Of a stretch of 64,000 nucleotides of DNA, positions 50,560 to 61,005 are shown piece by piece. The stretch lies in assembly GCA_025363015.1 (NCBI GenBank), contig JANYEQ010000035.1:25579-89578 (forward strand), read 5' to 3'. A model generated the notes under the pieces. The model did not search any database and was not told the origin of the DNA. It was given only the letters and a program-made list of their open reading frames with translations. This DNA is from Bacteroidota bacterium (lineage in GTDB: Bacteria > Bacteroidota > Bacteroidia > B-17B0 > Aurantibacillaceae). The first letter of the stretch is position 1; every line of letters begins with the position of its first letter. A program made the position numbers and the translations under genes.

Positions 50560-52566
50560 TTACCAAATTTCTACGCGTGATGTTTCGGGGGTAAACATTT
50601 TATCACCCTGTTTTACATCAAAAGCTTGGTGAAATTCTTTTAAATTTACAAGTGGACCAAAGGCTCTAAAATAGGCTGGCGAGTGGTAATCAATAGTTAT
50701 TAAACGTTTTAATTCTGCATCGCGGGTTATGCTTTTCCAGCCTTGAGCCCAAGCAATAAAAAAGCGCTGTTCGCCTGTAAAACCTTCTATTTTTTGTGAA
50801 ACAGTACTGCCTAACGATTTTTTATAAGCATAATACGCCATGGTTAATCCACCTAAATCGGCAATGTTTTCGCCTTGTGTTTGTTCACCATTAACATGTA
50901 AGGTATCAATAGCAATGTAGCTGTTAAATTGATTAATAATGCCTTGTTTTTTTGTTTTAAAGTTATCGTAATCTTCTTTTGTCCACCACATTTTTAAGTT
51001 TCCATCGGCATCGTATTGCGCGCCTTGGTCATCAAAACCATGTGTTAATTCGTGCCCAATAATAGCGCCCATTGTACCATAATTTGCAGCGTCATCAGCT
51101 GTATAATCAAAAAATGGAGGTTGTAAAATGGCAGCCGGGAAAGTAATTTCGTTTGTTTCAGGCGCATAATACGCATTAACAGTAACAGGGGTCATTAACC
51201 ATTTATTACGATCAACAGGCTTTTTTAATTCTTCTAAACTATTTTGTAATGCAAATTTATTGGCAAAACAAACATTATCCCAATAGCTATTAGTACCAAC
51301 GGTTAGGGCGCTATAGTCTTTTGCTACATCGGGGTAACCCACTTTACGAATTAATAAATCTAATTTACGATAGGCTTCTTTTTTTGTAGTCTCGTTCATC
51401 CATTTACGTGAGGCAATTCTATCACGATAGGATAAAATTAAATTATCAATTAATTTATTTACTTTTTGTTTTGCTTCTGGTTTAAAATATCTTTTGGTGT
51501 ATTCTTGTCCAATAATTTCTCCTAAACCTGCGTTTATAACATTGTGCACACGTTGCCAGCGAGGTTTCATGGCTTTAGAACCTGTTAACACTTTACCTCT
51601 AAAATTAAAGTGCGCTTCTTCAAATTTAGAAGATAAATATGGTGCAGCTTCCATTAATAATTGTGCTTTTGCATAAATTTTAAATGTTTGAATAGAAGTA
51701 GCTTTAATTAATAGGTTTAGGGCTTTAAAATAATCAACCATCCCTACAATAACGGTATCGGGTTGTGTAAGTTTAATGTTTGAAAAGTAAGTTGCCCAAC
51801 TAATATTTAGGGTTAATACACCTAAATCAGTTGGCGAAAATTTATTGTATAATTTTTCAGGATTGCGCATTTGACTTTTTGTAAAGGCTTCATTAGTTAA
51901 TTGTTTTTCGAATTCGTAAACTAAATTTGCATTTTTTTCGGCTTCAACGGAAGCTACTCCAGTAAGTATAAATAAGCTAGCAATATATTTTTTATACTCG
52001 CTTTGTATTTTTTCGAATTGTGGCGAGTAATAAAAATCTCTATCGCCTAAACCATAACCCGCTTGCGATAAGCCATAAGATTGCTTTTTACTATTTTTTG
52101 CATCGGGACTAACGCCTGCATCAAATAAAAGTTTTACACCTATAAATTCAAACTTTGCTTTTAAGGCAATAAATTCGTCAATGTTTTTTACGTTATCAAT
52201 TTGTTGTAATTGAGGCAAAATGGGTGTGTAACCTAATTTATTTGCTTTGTTAGAATCTAAACCCGTGTTGTAAAAATCACGTAATTTTTGTAAATCGGTA
52301 TTGGGTAGGACCTTTGTATTTTTTGATACTTCGTTATAAATTAATTTAATATTTTTTAAATTGTTATTATTTATTTCGTTAAAACTACCGTAACGGGCAT
52401 CGCTTTCAGGTAGTTTAAAGTTTTTTTGCCAAGCACCATTGCAATAACTGTAAAAATCTTGTGCAGGTTTTACTGTTTTATCCATGTTAGCAATAACAAT
52501 ACCAGGGTTTTGGGCTATACTCATGGCAGTGTAAAGTACAGTAATAGATGTAATTATTTTTTTCAT
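50560..52566 (-). CDS. pepO: M13-family zinc metallopeptidase (neprilysin/PepO type)
   Basis: Signal peptide (MKKIITSITVLYTAMSIAQ), then the large M13 N-terminal domain and the catalytic domain with the zinc site IIGHELTHGFDDQGAQYD (HExxH with GFD) and ENIADLGGLTMAYYAY (ExxxD ligand motif). NAYYAPETNEITFPAAILQPPFF is the conserved NAYY block. Length 668 is typical. M13 enzymes cleave oligopeptides on the N side of hydrophobic residues. The signal peptide indicates the periplasm. Confidence 0.95.
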   Translation of the reverse strand: MKKIITSITVLYTAMSIAQNPGIVIANMDKTVKPAQDFYSYCNGAWQKNFKLPESDARYGSFNEINNNNLKNIKLIYNEVSKNTKVLPNTDLQKLRDFYNTGLDSNKANKLGYTPILPQLQQIDNVKNIDEFIALKAKFEFIGVKLLFDAGVSPDAKNSKKQSYGLSQAGYGLGDRDFYYSPQFEKIQSEYKKYIASLFILTGVASVEAEKNANLVYEFEKQLTNEAFTKSQMRNPEKLYNKFSPTDLGVLTLNISWATYFSNIKLTQPDTVIVGMVDYFKALNLLIKATSIQTFKIYAKAQLLMEAAPYLSSKFEEAHFNFRGKVLTGSKAMKPRWQRVHNVINAGLGEIIGQEYTKRYFKPEAKQKVNKLIDNLILSYRDRIASRKWMNETTKKEAYRKLDLLIRKVGYPDVAKDYSALTVGTNSYWDNVCFANKFALQNSLEELKKPVDRNKWLMTPVTVNAYYAPETNEITFPAAILQPPFFDYTADDAANYGTMGAIIGHELTHGFDDQGAQYDADGNLKMWWTKEDYDNFKTKKQGIINQFNSYIAIDTLHVNGEQTQGENIADLGGLTMAYYAYKKSLGSTVSQKIEGFTGEQRFFIAWAQGWKSITRDAELKRLITIDYHSPAYFRAFGPLVNLKEFHQAFDVKQGDKMFTPETSRVEIW

Positions 52567-52664
52567 GTGATGGTGTGTTTATTAATTTATACTAATTATT
52601 TAAAATTAAATAACGAATATAGCTATTTTAGTTTATTTTAGAAGAAATTTTGTAAAGCTAACCG

Positions 52665-53918
52665 TTGTTTAAAAATATTATAAATAGTGTGGCCACTAAA
52701 GGCATAGTTGCGGTAATTAATTTTATTATATTAATTTTTTCGTCAAAGTATTTAGGGGTTAGTTCGCGTGGTGAAATAAGTATTTTAATACTAAATATTG
52801 CTATTATTCAAATTATAAACGAAATTTTTACGGGTTACAGTTTGGTATATTTTATACCCACCTATAATTTAAAAAAAATACTTGTAACGGGTATATTGTA
52901 CACGCTTATTGCTTGCTCAATATGTAATAGCGTATTTTATATACTTAAAAAGCAATTGCCAAATTACGAATGGCTGAGTTATTTTATATCGTTAATTATT
53001 ATTTTAAATACATTTAATTGTGTTGTTATTTTAGCTAAACAAAAAATAAGGCTTTATAATTTTTTAAATATAATACAACCCATTATTTTATTAATAGGCC
53101 TGGTAATTAGTACACTGGTGTATAAAAACTATAGGTTTACAGCATTTTTTTACCCTATGCTAATATCATTTATTGTAGCGTTTACAATTTCGATGGTGGC
53201 TACTTTTAAGTTAATACTAGCATCAAAAACTACTTTACATTTTAGTATTAAACCCATTTTTATAAATGGCTTTTTTTGCCAAATGGCTGTATTAATGCAT
53301 ATAGCGTGTAATAGGTATAGTTATTATTTACTACCTAATAGTGCCGATGTGGGCTTGTATTCATCGGCATCATCATTAATAGAATCTATTTTAATAATTT
53401 GCAATGGTATTTCGCCAGTGTTACTCTCTAAAATTGCAAACCAAGGTAATACAGAGCGAAATCAACAATTAACGCTAAGTTTAAGTAAATTAAGTTTTGT
53501 AATAAGTGTAGTTGGAGTAGGGCTAATTGCTATTTTACCTAATACCTTTTTTGTATTTATGTTGGGCGCAGATTTTATATGTATTAAATATTATATGCTT
53601 TTGTATGCACCAGGCATTTTGATGATAAGTTTTATGGCGATTATAAGCCATTATTTTTCGGCATTGGGTAAATTAAAAACTATTTTAGTGTGCAATAGTT
53701 TTGGTTTTATTGCAACTATATGTTTAGCACCTCTTTTAATTAAAAATATGGGTATTGAGGGGGCAGCAATTACCGCTAACATTGCCTATTTATTAAATGC
53801 CATTACCATGGGTTATGTGTTTTTTAAAACAAATAAACTAAGTGTTACACATTTAATTTTTGTAAAAAAAGATATTTTAAGTTTAAAAGAGTTAATTAAA
53901 AATAAAGAGGGCGTATAA
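52665..53918 (+). CDS. Oligosaccharide flippase-like membrane protein (Wzx/MVF fold)
   Basis: About twelve hydrophobic helices fill the 417 residues. The N terminus FKNIINSVATKGIVAVINFIILIFSSKYLGVSSRGEISILI and the middle MHIACNRYSYYLLPNSADVGLYSSASSLIESIL match the pattern of lipid-linked polysaccharide flippases. The start codon is TTG; the nearest ATG would remove the first helix. No glycosyltransferase neighbours are present, so the cargo is unknown. It is divergent from the M13 gene and convergent with the M49 gene. Confidence 0.75.
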   Translation: MFKNIINSVATKGIVAVINFIILIFSSKYLGVSSRGEISILILNIAIIQIINEIFTGYSLVYFIPTYNLKKILVTGILYTLIACSICNSVFYILKKQLPNYEWLSYFISLIIILNTFNCVVILAKQKIRLYNFLNIIQPIILLIGLVISTLVYKNYRFTAFFYPMLISFIVAFTISMVATFKLILASKTTLHFSIKPIFINGFFCQMAVLMHIACNRYSYYLLPNSADVGLYSSASSLIESILIICNGISPVLLSKIANQGNTERNQQLTLSLSKLSFVISVVGVGLIAILPNTFFVFMLGADFICIKYYMLLYAPGILMISFMAIISHYFSALGKLKTILVCNSFGFIATICLAPLLIKNMGIEGAAITANIAYLLNAITMGYVFFKTNKLSVTHLIFVKKDILSLKELIKNKEGV

Positions 53919-53978
53919 TTTAAAATACATAAATCATCGCCTAAGCTGCACTTCAATTTACTTACCCTTTGCCTAAAA

Positions 53979-56075
53979 CTAATTATAAGCGGGTAATAAA
54001 CCGTAATTTTTACCGTACTCTAACATTTGTTGTACAAAATTTGTAGGGTATTCAATTTTTACATCAATTACCTTATCGCCTTCCATTACTGGTGTTAGCT
54101 TTGGTTGTATAAAGCCTTGGTAAGGCGCCATGCCTAAGTTTTTGTAACGTGCTAATACTTCGTTATGTAATTTTGCATTTACCTTTACACCGTAATTTTC
54201 AATTAAATTTTTACCCGCTTTATAATCTCCCTCTGATTTTATGCGTTGTATTTCTTTTAATAATTGGCCAAACAAAATTTTTAATTTACTGTAATCGTTT
54301 ATAACAAAATAGGTTTTATTGTTTTCAACTTTTTGTTCAATTACGTTTTCTTTTTTACCTTTTTCAAAAGCCCAAGCAGCAACCATTTGGCGGTTACGCA
54401 TGTGTGCTTCTTCTAAATCTTTACCTTCTTTAATACGCGATAGCTGTATAATTAATCCTTTTGTAATGTATTCATCATACGCTGCTTTACCATAATCTAA
54501 GCTTGGCATTACGCCTAAATCTACTAATTTTTGGTCGTATAAATAATATAGGGCTACTAAATCGGCTCTACCTTCTTCTAAAGCACTGGCATAATTTTTA
54601 AGGGTTTCGTTAGGTTGCCCAATGCCTTTATTTATTTGTCCGCTAGCATGCCCAATTACTTCGTGCATATCGGTATGTAATTTATCAGCTAAGCCTGCGT
54701 AAATGCTTACATTTTTTTTAATGTTATCGTTATAATAAAATTCGTTTACTACGCTACCACCCGCAGCACGTTCGTATGCCTCAACAATATTGCCTAAATT
54801 TACCGATTTGCTTCCGTGTGTTTCGCGAATCCACTCATTATTTGGTAAATTAATGCCAATAGGCGTACCAGGCGATGAGTCGCCACTTTCAACCACAGCA
54901 TTAATTACTTTTGCCGAAATACCTTTTACCGTATCTTTTTTATGTGTATCCATTATTGGCGAATTATCTTCAAACCATTGTGCGTTAGCGCCAATGGTGG
55001 CAATACGTTTACTGGCTTCAAAATCTCGCACTGATACAACCGATTCAAACGAACCTTTTTTACCCATAGGATCTAAATACACTTCAATAAAACCATTTAC
55101 CACATCTACATTACTTTCGGTATCTTTTACCCAGGCAATATTATAGGCATCAAAATCTTTTATGGAACCTGTTTTGTAAAAGGTTACTAATTTTTGTAAG
55201 GCATCTTTTTGTTTATCGTTTTCGGCAACGTTTACAGCCTTCTCTAACCAAAACACAATTTGTTCAATAGCTTGTGTGTAATGCCCACCTACTTTATAAA
55301 TTTTTTCTACTAGTTTTCCATTTTCTTTTACCAACTTACTATTAATGCCATACATGGGTTGGTGAGTGCTGTTTTTATCAACCATAGCGGCATAAAAATC
55401 GGTCACTTCTTGTTGAGTAACTCCTTCGTAAAAATTAACTGCGCTCGATTTTACAAGGTCAGTCTTACTATCAAGGCTTACTTTTTTAGAGGCAATTTTT
55501 GCATCAAAAATAATGGGCGTAATTAGCTTAATAAAATCGGCTTTAGTTTGGTTGGCTTGCAAGGGTAATTCAACATCATCAATACTTTGTACTACCGATG
55601 CAAAAAAACTATCGCTACACTCGGGCAAAAACTTATCGGTACTGTAGTGGTGGTGTATACCATTACTAAACCACACACGCTTGGCATAGGTTAATAATTG
55701 TTTGTATTCTGTACTCTCGGTATTGCCTTTGTAGTGACTAACAATAGCTTCTAAGGTTTTGCGAATGCTTAAGTTGTATTTAAAATTTTGATCGTAAATA
55801 ATATCACGCCCACTTAACGCAGCTTGGTATAAGTAATACAACAAGGTTTTTGTTTGTAGGTTTAGTTTATCAAAATCTTGTACTTGGTATCGTAAAATGC
55901 GTAAATCGGCAAATTGTTCAACAATATAGTTAAACTCTTGATTTTGATCCAATGGCATTATATTTTCAATACTATCTTTTTTTGGCGTGGCTTTAAATAC
56001 TTCTAATTCGTTAGTATTGGAATGACAGGCCGATAATGCAAGCGATACCGATGCAATTTTTAATAAATGGTTCAT
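53979..56075 (-). CDS. Dipeptidyl-peptidase III family lipoprotein (M49)
   Basis: Lipoprotein signal MNHLLKIASVSLALSAC with Cys 17. The catalytic motif is HEVIGHASG (HExxGH of M49), with EEGRADLVALYYLYD supplying the third zinc ligand. DPP III removes dipeptides from the N terminus of oligopeptides; bacterial forms occur in Bacteroidota with the same HExxGH. Length 698 fits. Its position beside an M13 peptidase suggests peptide scavenging in the periplasm, but the two genes are separated by a gene on the other strand and are not one operon. Confidence 0.88.
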   Translation of the reverse strand: MNHLLKIASVSLALSACHSNTNELEVFKATPKKDSIENIMPLDQNQEFNYIVEQFADLRILRYQVQDFDKLNLQTKTLLYYLYQAALSGRDIIYDQNFKYNLSIRKTLEAIVSHYKGNTESTEYKQLLTYAKRVWFSNGIHHHYSTDKFLPECSDSFFASVVQSIDDVELPLQANQTKADFIKLITPIIFDAKIASKKVSLDSKTDLVKSSAVNFYEGVTQQEVTDFYAAMVDKNSTHQPMYGINSKLVKENGKLVEKIYKVGGHYTQAIEQIVFWLEKAVNVAENDKQKDALQKLVTFYKTGSIKDFDAYNIAWVKDTESNVDVVNGFIEVYLDPMGKKGSFESVVSVRDFEASKRIATIGANAQWFEDNSPIMDTHKKDTVKGISAKVINAVVESGDSSPGTPIGINLPNNEWIRETHGSKSVNLGNIVEAYERAAGGSVVNEFYYNDNIKKNVSIYAGLADKLHTDMHEVIGHASGQINKGIGQPNETLKNYASALEEGRADLVALYYLYDQKLVDLGVMPSLDYGKAAYDEYITKGLIIQLSRIKEGKDLEEAHMRNRQMVAAWAFEKGKKENVIEQKVENNKTYFVINDYSKLKILFGQLLKEIQRIKSEGDYKAGKNLIENYGVKVNAKLHNEVLARYKNLGMAPYQGFIQPKLTPVMEGDKVIDVKIEYPTNFVQQMLEYGKNYGLLPAYN

Positions 56076-56329
56076 ATATTATAGTGTGCTATAAATTTTA
56101 GACTGTAAGGATAGTATTTATTTAATTTTTTTGCAACAGGTTTATACATTTAATAATAAAATAAAGTGTTAGATTTTAAAGACTTATAGAATAAATCATT
56201 TTGAGTGTTATACTTAGGTTTTTAAGGTAGTAATGAATACTTTTTGGATACAATTCTAACAACAAATATTTTACATTATCTTTTTTTATATTCGGTTTGA
56301 CTTAGTATAAACTGTCTGTATTTGTTTGT

Positions 56330-58351
56330 TTATAGTTTAATTCCAATCACACAAATATCGTCTACTTGCTCCAAATTGCCTTTCCAATCTTTTAATTGTT
56401 GGTTTAATACCTCTAATTGTTCATTAATGTTGGTATTACTTACTTGTAAAAGTAATTTATTTAAAGCGTTGCGTTTAAACTTTTTAGCTTTTGGTCCACC
56501 AAATTGGTCGGCATAACCATCGGTATGTAAATATAAAGTATCGCCAGTTTTAGCTTTAATAGTATATAAGGTAAAGGGCGTGTTTATTTCGCCTTGACCT
56601 ACAGGCATTTTGTCTTTAGGCAGTTCAATCAGTTCGTTTACTAAATTATTTGTGCTTATTAAAATTGGTGCATTGTTAGAAGCCGCATAGGTTATTTCAA
56701 TTTCTTTTTTTAATGTATCTGTTTTAATACATATTAAAATGCCATCAAAGCCATCTTTTTGATTATCGCTACCAATGCTGTTTATTAAACGTTGCCTTAC
56801 GTAATCAAATATTTGGTTTGGCTTGTAAATATTTTTTTCGTTTATAGCTTCGCTTAAAAAACCAATGCTTAATAAACTCATAAAAGCGCCAGGCACACCA
56901 TGTCCTGTACTATCGCAACAGGCTAAAAAAAATAAATCCTGATTATTAAGTGTAGCATTGGTTGCCCAATAAAAATCACCACTCACAATATCTTTAGGGT
57001 TAAATAATATAAAATTATGCGGAATATATTTTTTTATAAAATCGCTGTTTGCTAATAGGGCGTATTGAATGCGTTTGGCGTAATTTATACTGTCTAATAC
57101 TTCTTTTTGCTTTTCGTCAATAATTTTATAGGCAAATTCTATTTTTTTATTTTTTAAATCGAGTTCTAAATTTACTTTTTGTTTTTGCTTAAAAGCATAA
57201 AAAACATAAATGGTAAATCCTATAATTATTATTAAACCTATTAGGGTGCTATAAATAATTATTTCGTTATTTTTTAATTGTACGGTTTGTAATTCTTTAT
57301 CTTTAGTCAGTAATTTAATTTCTTTTTCTTTATTTTCGGTATCGTATTTAATTTGCATTTCACTTAAGGTTTTGTAATTATCTTTATTATAAATACTATC
57401 CTTTATGGTAATGTGTAATTGAAAAAACTCATATGCTTTTTCGAAATTTTTAAGTTTAAAGTAGGGTAGAGATATACTTTGGTAGGCATAACTTAAAAAC
57501 TCACTATAGTTTTGTTGTTTACAAATATCAATTCCTTCTTTGTAATAGGGTAGTGAGGCCGCATATTCTTTTTTAGAATAATATAAATCGCCCAAATTTA
57601 TTAAGGCTAGGGCTTTATCTTGTAAATTATTTGTGTTTTTGCAATAATTTAATGCATTTAAAAAATAAGCAGAAGCTTCGTTGTATTTATTTTCGGTCAT
57701 TTTTATTGTACCTATGTTTATTAAAGTTGATGGAATGCTAATACTATCACCCAATTGCATTTTTATAGTTAAGGCTTGTTGGTAGTTTTTTATAGCTTCG
57801 GCATAATAGCCCATTGTTTGTTTTATTACGCCTATATTGTTATAGCACTGTGCTACGGCTGGTTTATCGTTTGATAGTAAATCAATTAAAATAGCTTTTT
57901 TATAATAATTTTCGGCTTGGGTATATTTTTTTTGACCTTGAAAAATAGTGCCGATGTTATTGTAACAACGCGAAAGATGTTTTTTTGTAAATGAATTTGC
58001 ACCTTCTTTTTTTTCTAACTCTTGCGTGAGTTTTATAGATTGTAAGTAATAATTTAATGCTTGTGCATTTTTTGCTTTATAATAATAAACGGTGCCTAAA
58101 TTACTAAGTGCTTTTATTTTACCAACTGTAAAATTTATTTTATTAGATAAACTATAGGCTTCTTGAGCAAACTTAAGTGCCAAATCGTTATTATTATTAC
58201 TATACAGTGTGTGTAAGCTACTTAAAATATTTACTTTTTCGGTATCGGATTGAACTTTGTTTAATTTATTGTATAAAGAATCGGCGGTATTGCGCTGGGC
58301 ATAATTTTTGATACATGTAAATAGTATAATAAATAATACAATTTTTTTCAT
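56330..58351 (-). CDS. TPR sensor with membrane helix and SpoIIE-type phosphatase
   Basis: Signal peptide (MKKIVLFIILFTCIKNYAQ), about seven to eight TPR units (residues 30-340), one membrane helix (IYSTLIGLIIIIGFTIYVFYAF, near 370-390), a coiled-coil linker, and a PP2C/SpoIIE phosphatase domain (FNPKDIVSGDFYWA, FLACCDSTGHGVPGAFMSLL, DTLYLHTDGYADQFGG). The Asp residues of GDFYW, CDSTGHG and HTDGY are the metal ligands. The periplasmic TPR half may sense a signal and the cytoplasmic phosphatase may act on an anti-sigma antagonist. It is 13 nt after its paralogue. Confidence 0.9.
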   Translation of the reverse strand: MKKIVLFIILFTCIKNYAQRNTADSLYNKLNKVQSDTEKVNILSSLHTLYSNNNNDLALKFAQEAYSLSNKINFTVGKIKALSNLGTVYYYKAKNAQALNYYLQSIKLTQELEKKEGANSFTKKHLSRCYNNIGTIFQGQKKYTQAENYYKKAILIDLLSNDKPAVAQCYNNIGVIKQTMGYYAEAIKNYQQALTIKMQLGDSISIPSTLINIGTIKMTENKYNEASAYFLNALNYCKNTNNLQDKALALINLGDLYYSKKEYAASLPYYKEGIDICKQQNYSEFLSYAYQSISLPYFKLKNFEKAYEFFQLHITIKDSIYNKDNYKTLSEMQIKYDTENKEKEIKLLTKDKELQTVQLKNNEIIIYSTLIGLIIIIGFTIYVFYAFKQKQKVNLELDLKNKKIEFAYKIIDEKQKEVLDSINYAKRIQYALLANSDFIKKYIPHNFILFNPKDIVSGDFYWATNATLNNQDLFFLACCDSTGHGVPGAFMSLLSIGFLSEAINEKNIYKPNQIFDYVRQRLINSIGSDNQKDGFDGILICIKTDTLKKEIEITYAASNNAPILISTNNLVNELIELPKDKMPVGQGEINTPFTLYTIKAKTGDTLYLHTDGYADQFGGPKAKKFKRNALNKLLLQVSNTNINEQLEVLNQQLKDWKGNLEQVDDICVIGIKL

Positions 58352-58363
58352 TAATTAAAAGAG

Positions 58364-60262
58364 TTATAATTTTATGCCAATAATTAATATATCATCTACT
58401 TGTTCTAAATTACCTTTCCAATGTTGTAATTGTTGGTTAAGTACTGTAGCTTGTTCATTAATGTGTATAGTGCTAATTTTTAACAATAATTCGTTTAGGG
58501 TTTTGTATTTAAATTTTTTTGCTTTTGGGCCGCCAAATTGATCGGCATAGCCATCGGTGTATAAATATAACGTATCGCCAGGTTGCGCATTAATAGTGTG
58601 TAAAGTAAAAGGCTGATTTTTTTCGCCTTTACCAATTGGCATTTTATCTTTTGGTAGTTGAATAAAATTAGTTTCTAAATTACTTGGAGATATTAAAATA
58701 GGCTGGTTGTTAGCGGCCGCATAAGTAATTTTAGCGTTGCTATTTTTATGTATGTTAGATGTTTGTTCAATACAAATTAAAATACCATCCATACCATCTT
58801 GTTGCCCATCGCTACCTATTGAGTTTATAAGGCGTTGGCGAACATAATCTAATACCTGATTTGGTTGTTCAATATTTTTTTCTTTTATGGCTTCGCTTAA
58901 AAAGCCCATATTTAATAAACTCATAAAAGCACCAGGTACACCATGGCCTGTGCTATCACAAACAGCTAAATAAAATTTATTATTATGTTCAGTGGCCCAA
59001 TAAAAATCGCCACTAACAATATCTTTAGGATTAAAAAGTACAAAGTACTCGTTGAGATTAGCTTTTAATAAACTATGGGGTACAAGCAAGGCTGTTTGAA
59101 TACGGCAGGCATATTGAATACTATCAGTAATTTCTTTATTTTTTTCAGAAATAAGAGTATATGCGTTTTTTAATTCCACATTTTTTAAGCGTTCTATTTC
59201 TTGTTCTTTTTCTTGTATTAAAGTATTTTGTAACTTATTTATTTTAGTTTCCTTATCCGCATTATTTAATTGTATGGCTAGTTGAATGTATTTTTCGTAA
59301 TAGTTTAAAGCTTCGGCATAATTATTTATTAATTTATAAAGGTTCGCCACGTTTTGGTATATGCTTGAAAGCCTTACCTGATGATTGGTTTCTAAAGCTA
59401 TTGTTTCGGCTTTTAAAAAATAAATTAAAGCTTCGTTTATGTTATTTGCTTGAATGTATGTGTTTGCAATTTCTAATATAGTGCCTAAAACAAAGGGTTT
59501 AACACCTATATCTTCACGTATTTTTAAACTTTCAAAAAAATAAATAAGTGCTTTGCTATGGTTGTTTAAATTTTTATAAATTATGCCAATATCATTCAGG
59601 GCTCTGCTAATACCAAGATTGTTTTGCTCGTTTTGTAAAATAGTTAAACTTTTTAAGGCTAATTCAAGTGCTTGTTTGTACTTACCCGTTTCGTTATAAA
59701 TATTTGATAGGGCGGTGTATATGCGCCCATCCCAAGAAGTACCCGATGTGCAATTTAAAACGCCAGCTGATAAATATTTTTCGGCTTCGGTATATTTTTT
59801 TAAATCTTTATATACTGTTCCAATAACGTAATAAGCCATTGTTAAATCTTGTATATCTGTGTTAGTAGTGTTTTCGTAAAACTCAAAACCTTTTACGGCG
59901 TTGTACAATGCTGCTTCGGAATTGCCGGTACTATTATTAACAATGCCTAACATTAAAAGGGCATTGGCTATCCATTTTTTATCGTTTAACTCTTTAAAAT
60001 GTTGTACAGCCTCGTTTAAGAGTTGAAAAGCTAAGGGAATATTATTTTGAACAATAAAATTACCCATACCTAAATTTAGTTTACAACGGGCTACGCCAAA
60101 TAAGTAATTTAGCGCTAAAGCCTGCTCTAAAGCATTGGCTCCTTTTTGCATAGGGTTATCTATAGCCGCAGCAGGATTGCCTCTTTGTTGCCATACCAAA
60201 TCGTTTAAAGCATCAATAGCTTTTATTTGTTGCTCGCGTGTATTTGTATTACCATCTTGCAC
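58364..60262 (-). CDS. Cytoplasmic TPR-SpoIIE phosphatase, paralogue of the next gene
   Basis: TPR units from about 30 to 330, a coiled coil (NKLQNTLIQEKEQEIERLKNVELKNAYTLISEKNKEI), and a SpoIIE/PP2C domain with intact metal ligands (DIVSGDFYWATEH, LAVCDSTGHGVPGAFMSLL, DTLYLYTDGYADQFGG). It lacks the signal peptide and membrane helix of the paralogue at 56330-58351, so it should be cytosolic. The start codon is GTG; an in-frame stop lies 6 codons upstream, so no longer form is possible. An overlapping out-of-frame short ORF (MNNKKLSLL...) starts 29 nt before it. Confidence 0.88.
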   Translation of the reverse strand: MQDGNTNTREQQIKAIDALNDLVWQQRGNPAAAIDNPMQKGANALEQALALNYLFGVARCKLNLGMGNFIVQNNIPLAFQLLNEAVQHFKELNDKKWIANALLMLGIVNNSTGNSEAALYNAVKGFEFYENTTNTDIQDLTMAYYVIGTVYKDLKKYTEAEKYLSAGVLNCTSGTSWDGRIYTALSNIYNETGKYKQALELALKSLTILQNEQNNLGISRALNDIGIIYKNLNNHSKALIYFFESLKIREDIGVKPFVLGTILEIANTYIQANNINEALIYFLKAETIALETNHQVRLSSIYQNVANLYKLINNYAEALNYYEKYIQLAIQLNNADKETKINKLQNTLIQEKEQEIERLKNVELKNAYTLISEKNKEITDSIQYACRIQTALLVPHSLLKANLNEYFVLFNPKDIVSGDFYWATEHNNKFYLAVCDSTGHGVPGAFMSLLNMGFLSEAIKEKNIEQPNQVLDYVRQRLINSIGSDGQQDGMDGILICIEQTSNIHKNSNAKITYAAANNQPILISPSNLETNFIQLPKDKMPIGKGEKNQPFTLHTINAQPGDTLYLYTDGYADQFGGPKAKKFKYKTLNELLLKISTIHINEQATVLNQQLQHWKGNLEQVDDILIIGIKL

Positions 60263-60333
60263 CTTAGTAAAGATAATTTTTTATTATTCATAACAAAAAT
60301 TATTGTGGTTTAATTTTAATTAAATAATAGTAA

Positions 60334-61005
60334 TTACTTTGTGGTAATTAAAAAATCTTTTAAATAAAAGGGTTCAAAGTAAGCTATATTTTCAAAGGTG
60401 TTCATTTTATATTTGTGGTAAGAAAGATTTACCATGTTTTGTGCCGATGGTTTTATATCTTCTATAAAACTTGCATTGGGTAGGGTATTTAATATGTTTT
60501 TACATTTAGGCATGCCATTACCAAAAAAACAAATGGCTGTGTATTTTTTATAACTTTCAATACTTAATTCATCTACAATTAATGCTTGGGTAGGGTGAAT
60601 GGTGTTTAAATTACAATCATAAATAGCAGTATAAACCTCCATACGGCGGGCATCAAGCATGGGGCAATAAAAATTAGTTTGCATTTTATTTACAATGCTA
60701 TTTGCCATTATTTGTAAGGTATTAATGCTAATTAATGGGATATTTAAAGCATAGCATAACCCTTTGGCAGCACTAACACCAATACGTAAGCCAGTATAAG
60801 AGCCAGGACCTTTACTTACGGCCACTGCACTTAATTGTGTGGGTTTTAAATTGGTTTGTATTAAAAGTTCATTAATAAAAATATGCAAATTTTCGGCGTG
60901 AGAATAGCCATTATCAATTTGTTTTAAGGCAAGTAGCTCATTGTTTTTAGAAATACTAACTGAGCAAAGAGTTGTTGATGTTTCTATATTTAAAATAAAA
61001 CTCAA
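60334..61005 (-). CDS. tsaB: tRNA threonylcarbamoyladenosine biosynthesis protein TsaB
   Basis: Partner of TsaD in making t6A37 in tRNAs that read ANN codons. ASKHA-fold start ILNIETSTTLCSVSI, and the family block AVSKGPGSYTGLRIGVSAAKGLCYALNIPLI. Length 223 is typical. It begins right at the stop of the RND adaptor gene (no gap), so the two are one transcript, though they have no functional link known to me. Confidence 0.94.
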   Translation of the reverse strand: MSFILNIETSTTLCSVSISKNNELLALKQIDNGYSHAENLHIFINELLIQTNLKPTQLSAVAVSKGPGSYTGLRIGVSAAKGLCYALNIPLISINTLQIMANSIVNKMQTNFYCPMLDARRMEVYTAIYDCNLNTIHPTQALIVDELSIESYKKYTAICFFGNGMPKCKNILNTLPNASFIEDIKPSAQNMVNLSYHKYKMNTFENIAYFEPFYLKDFLITTK

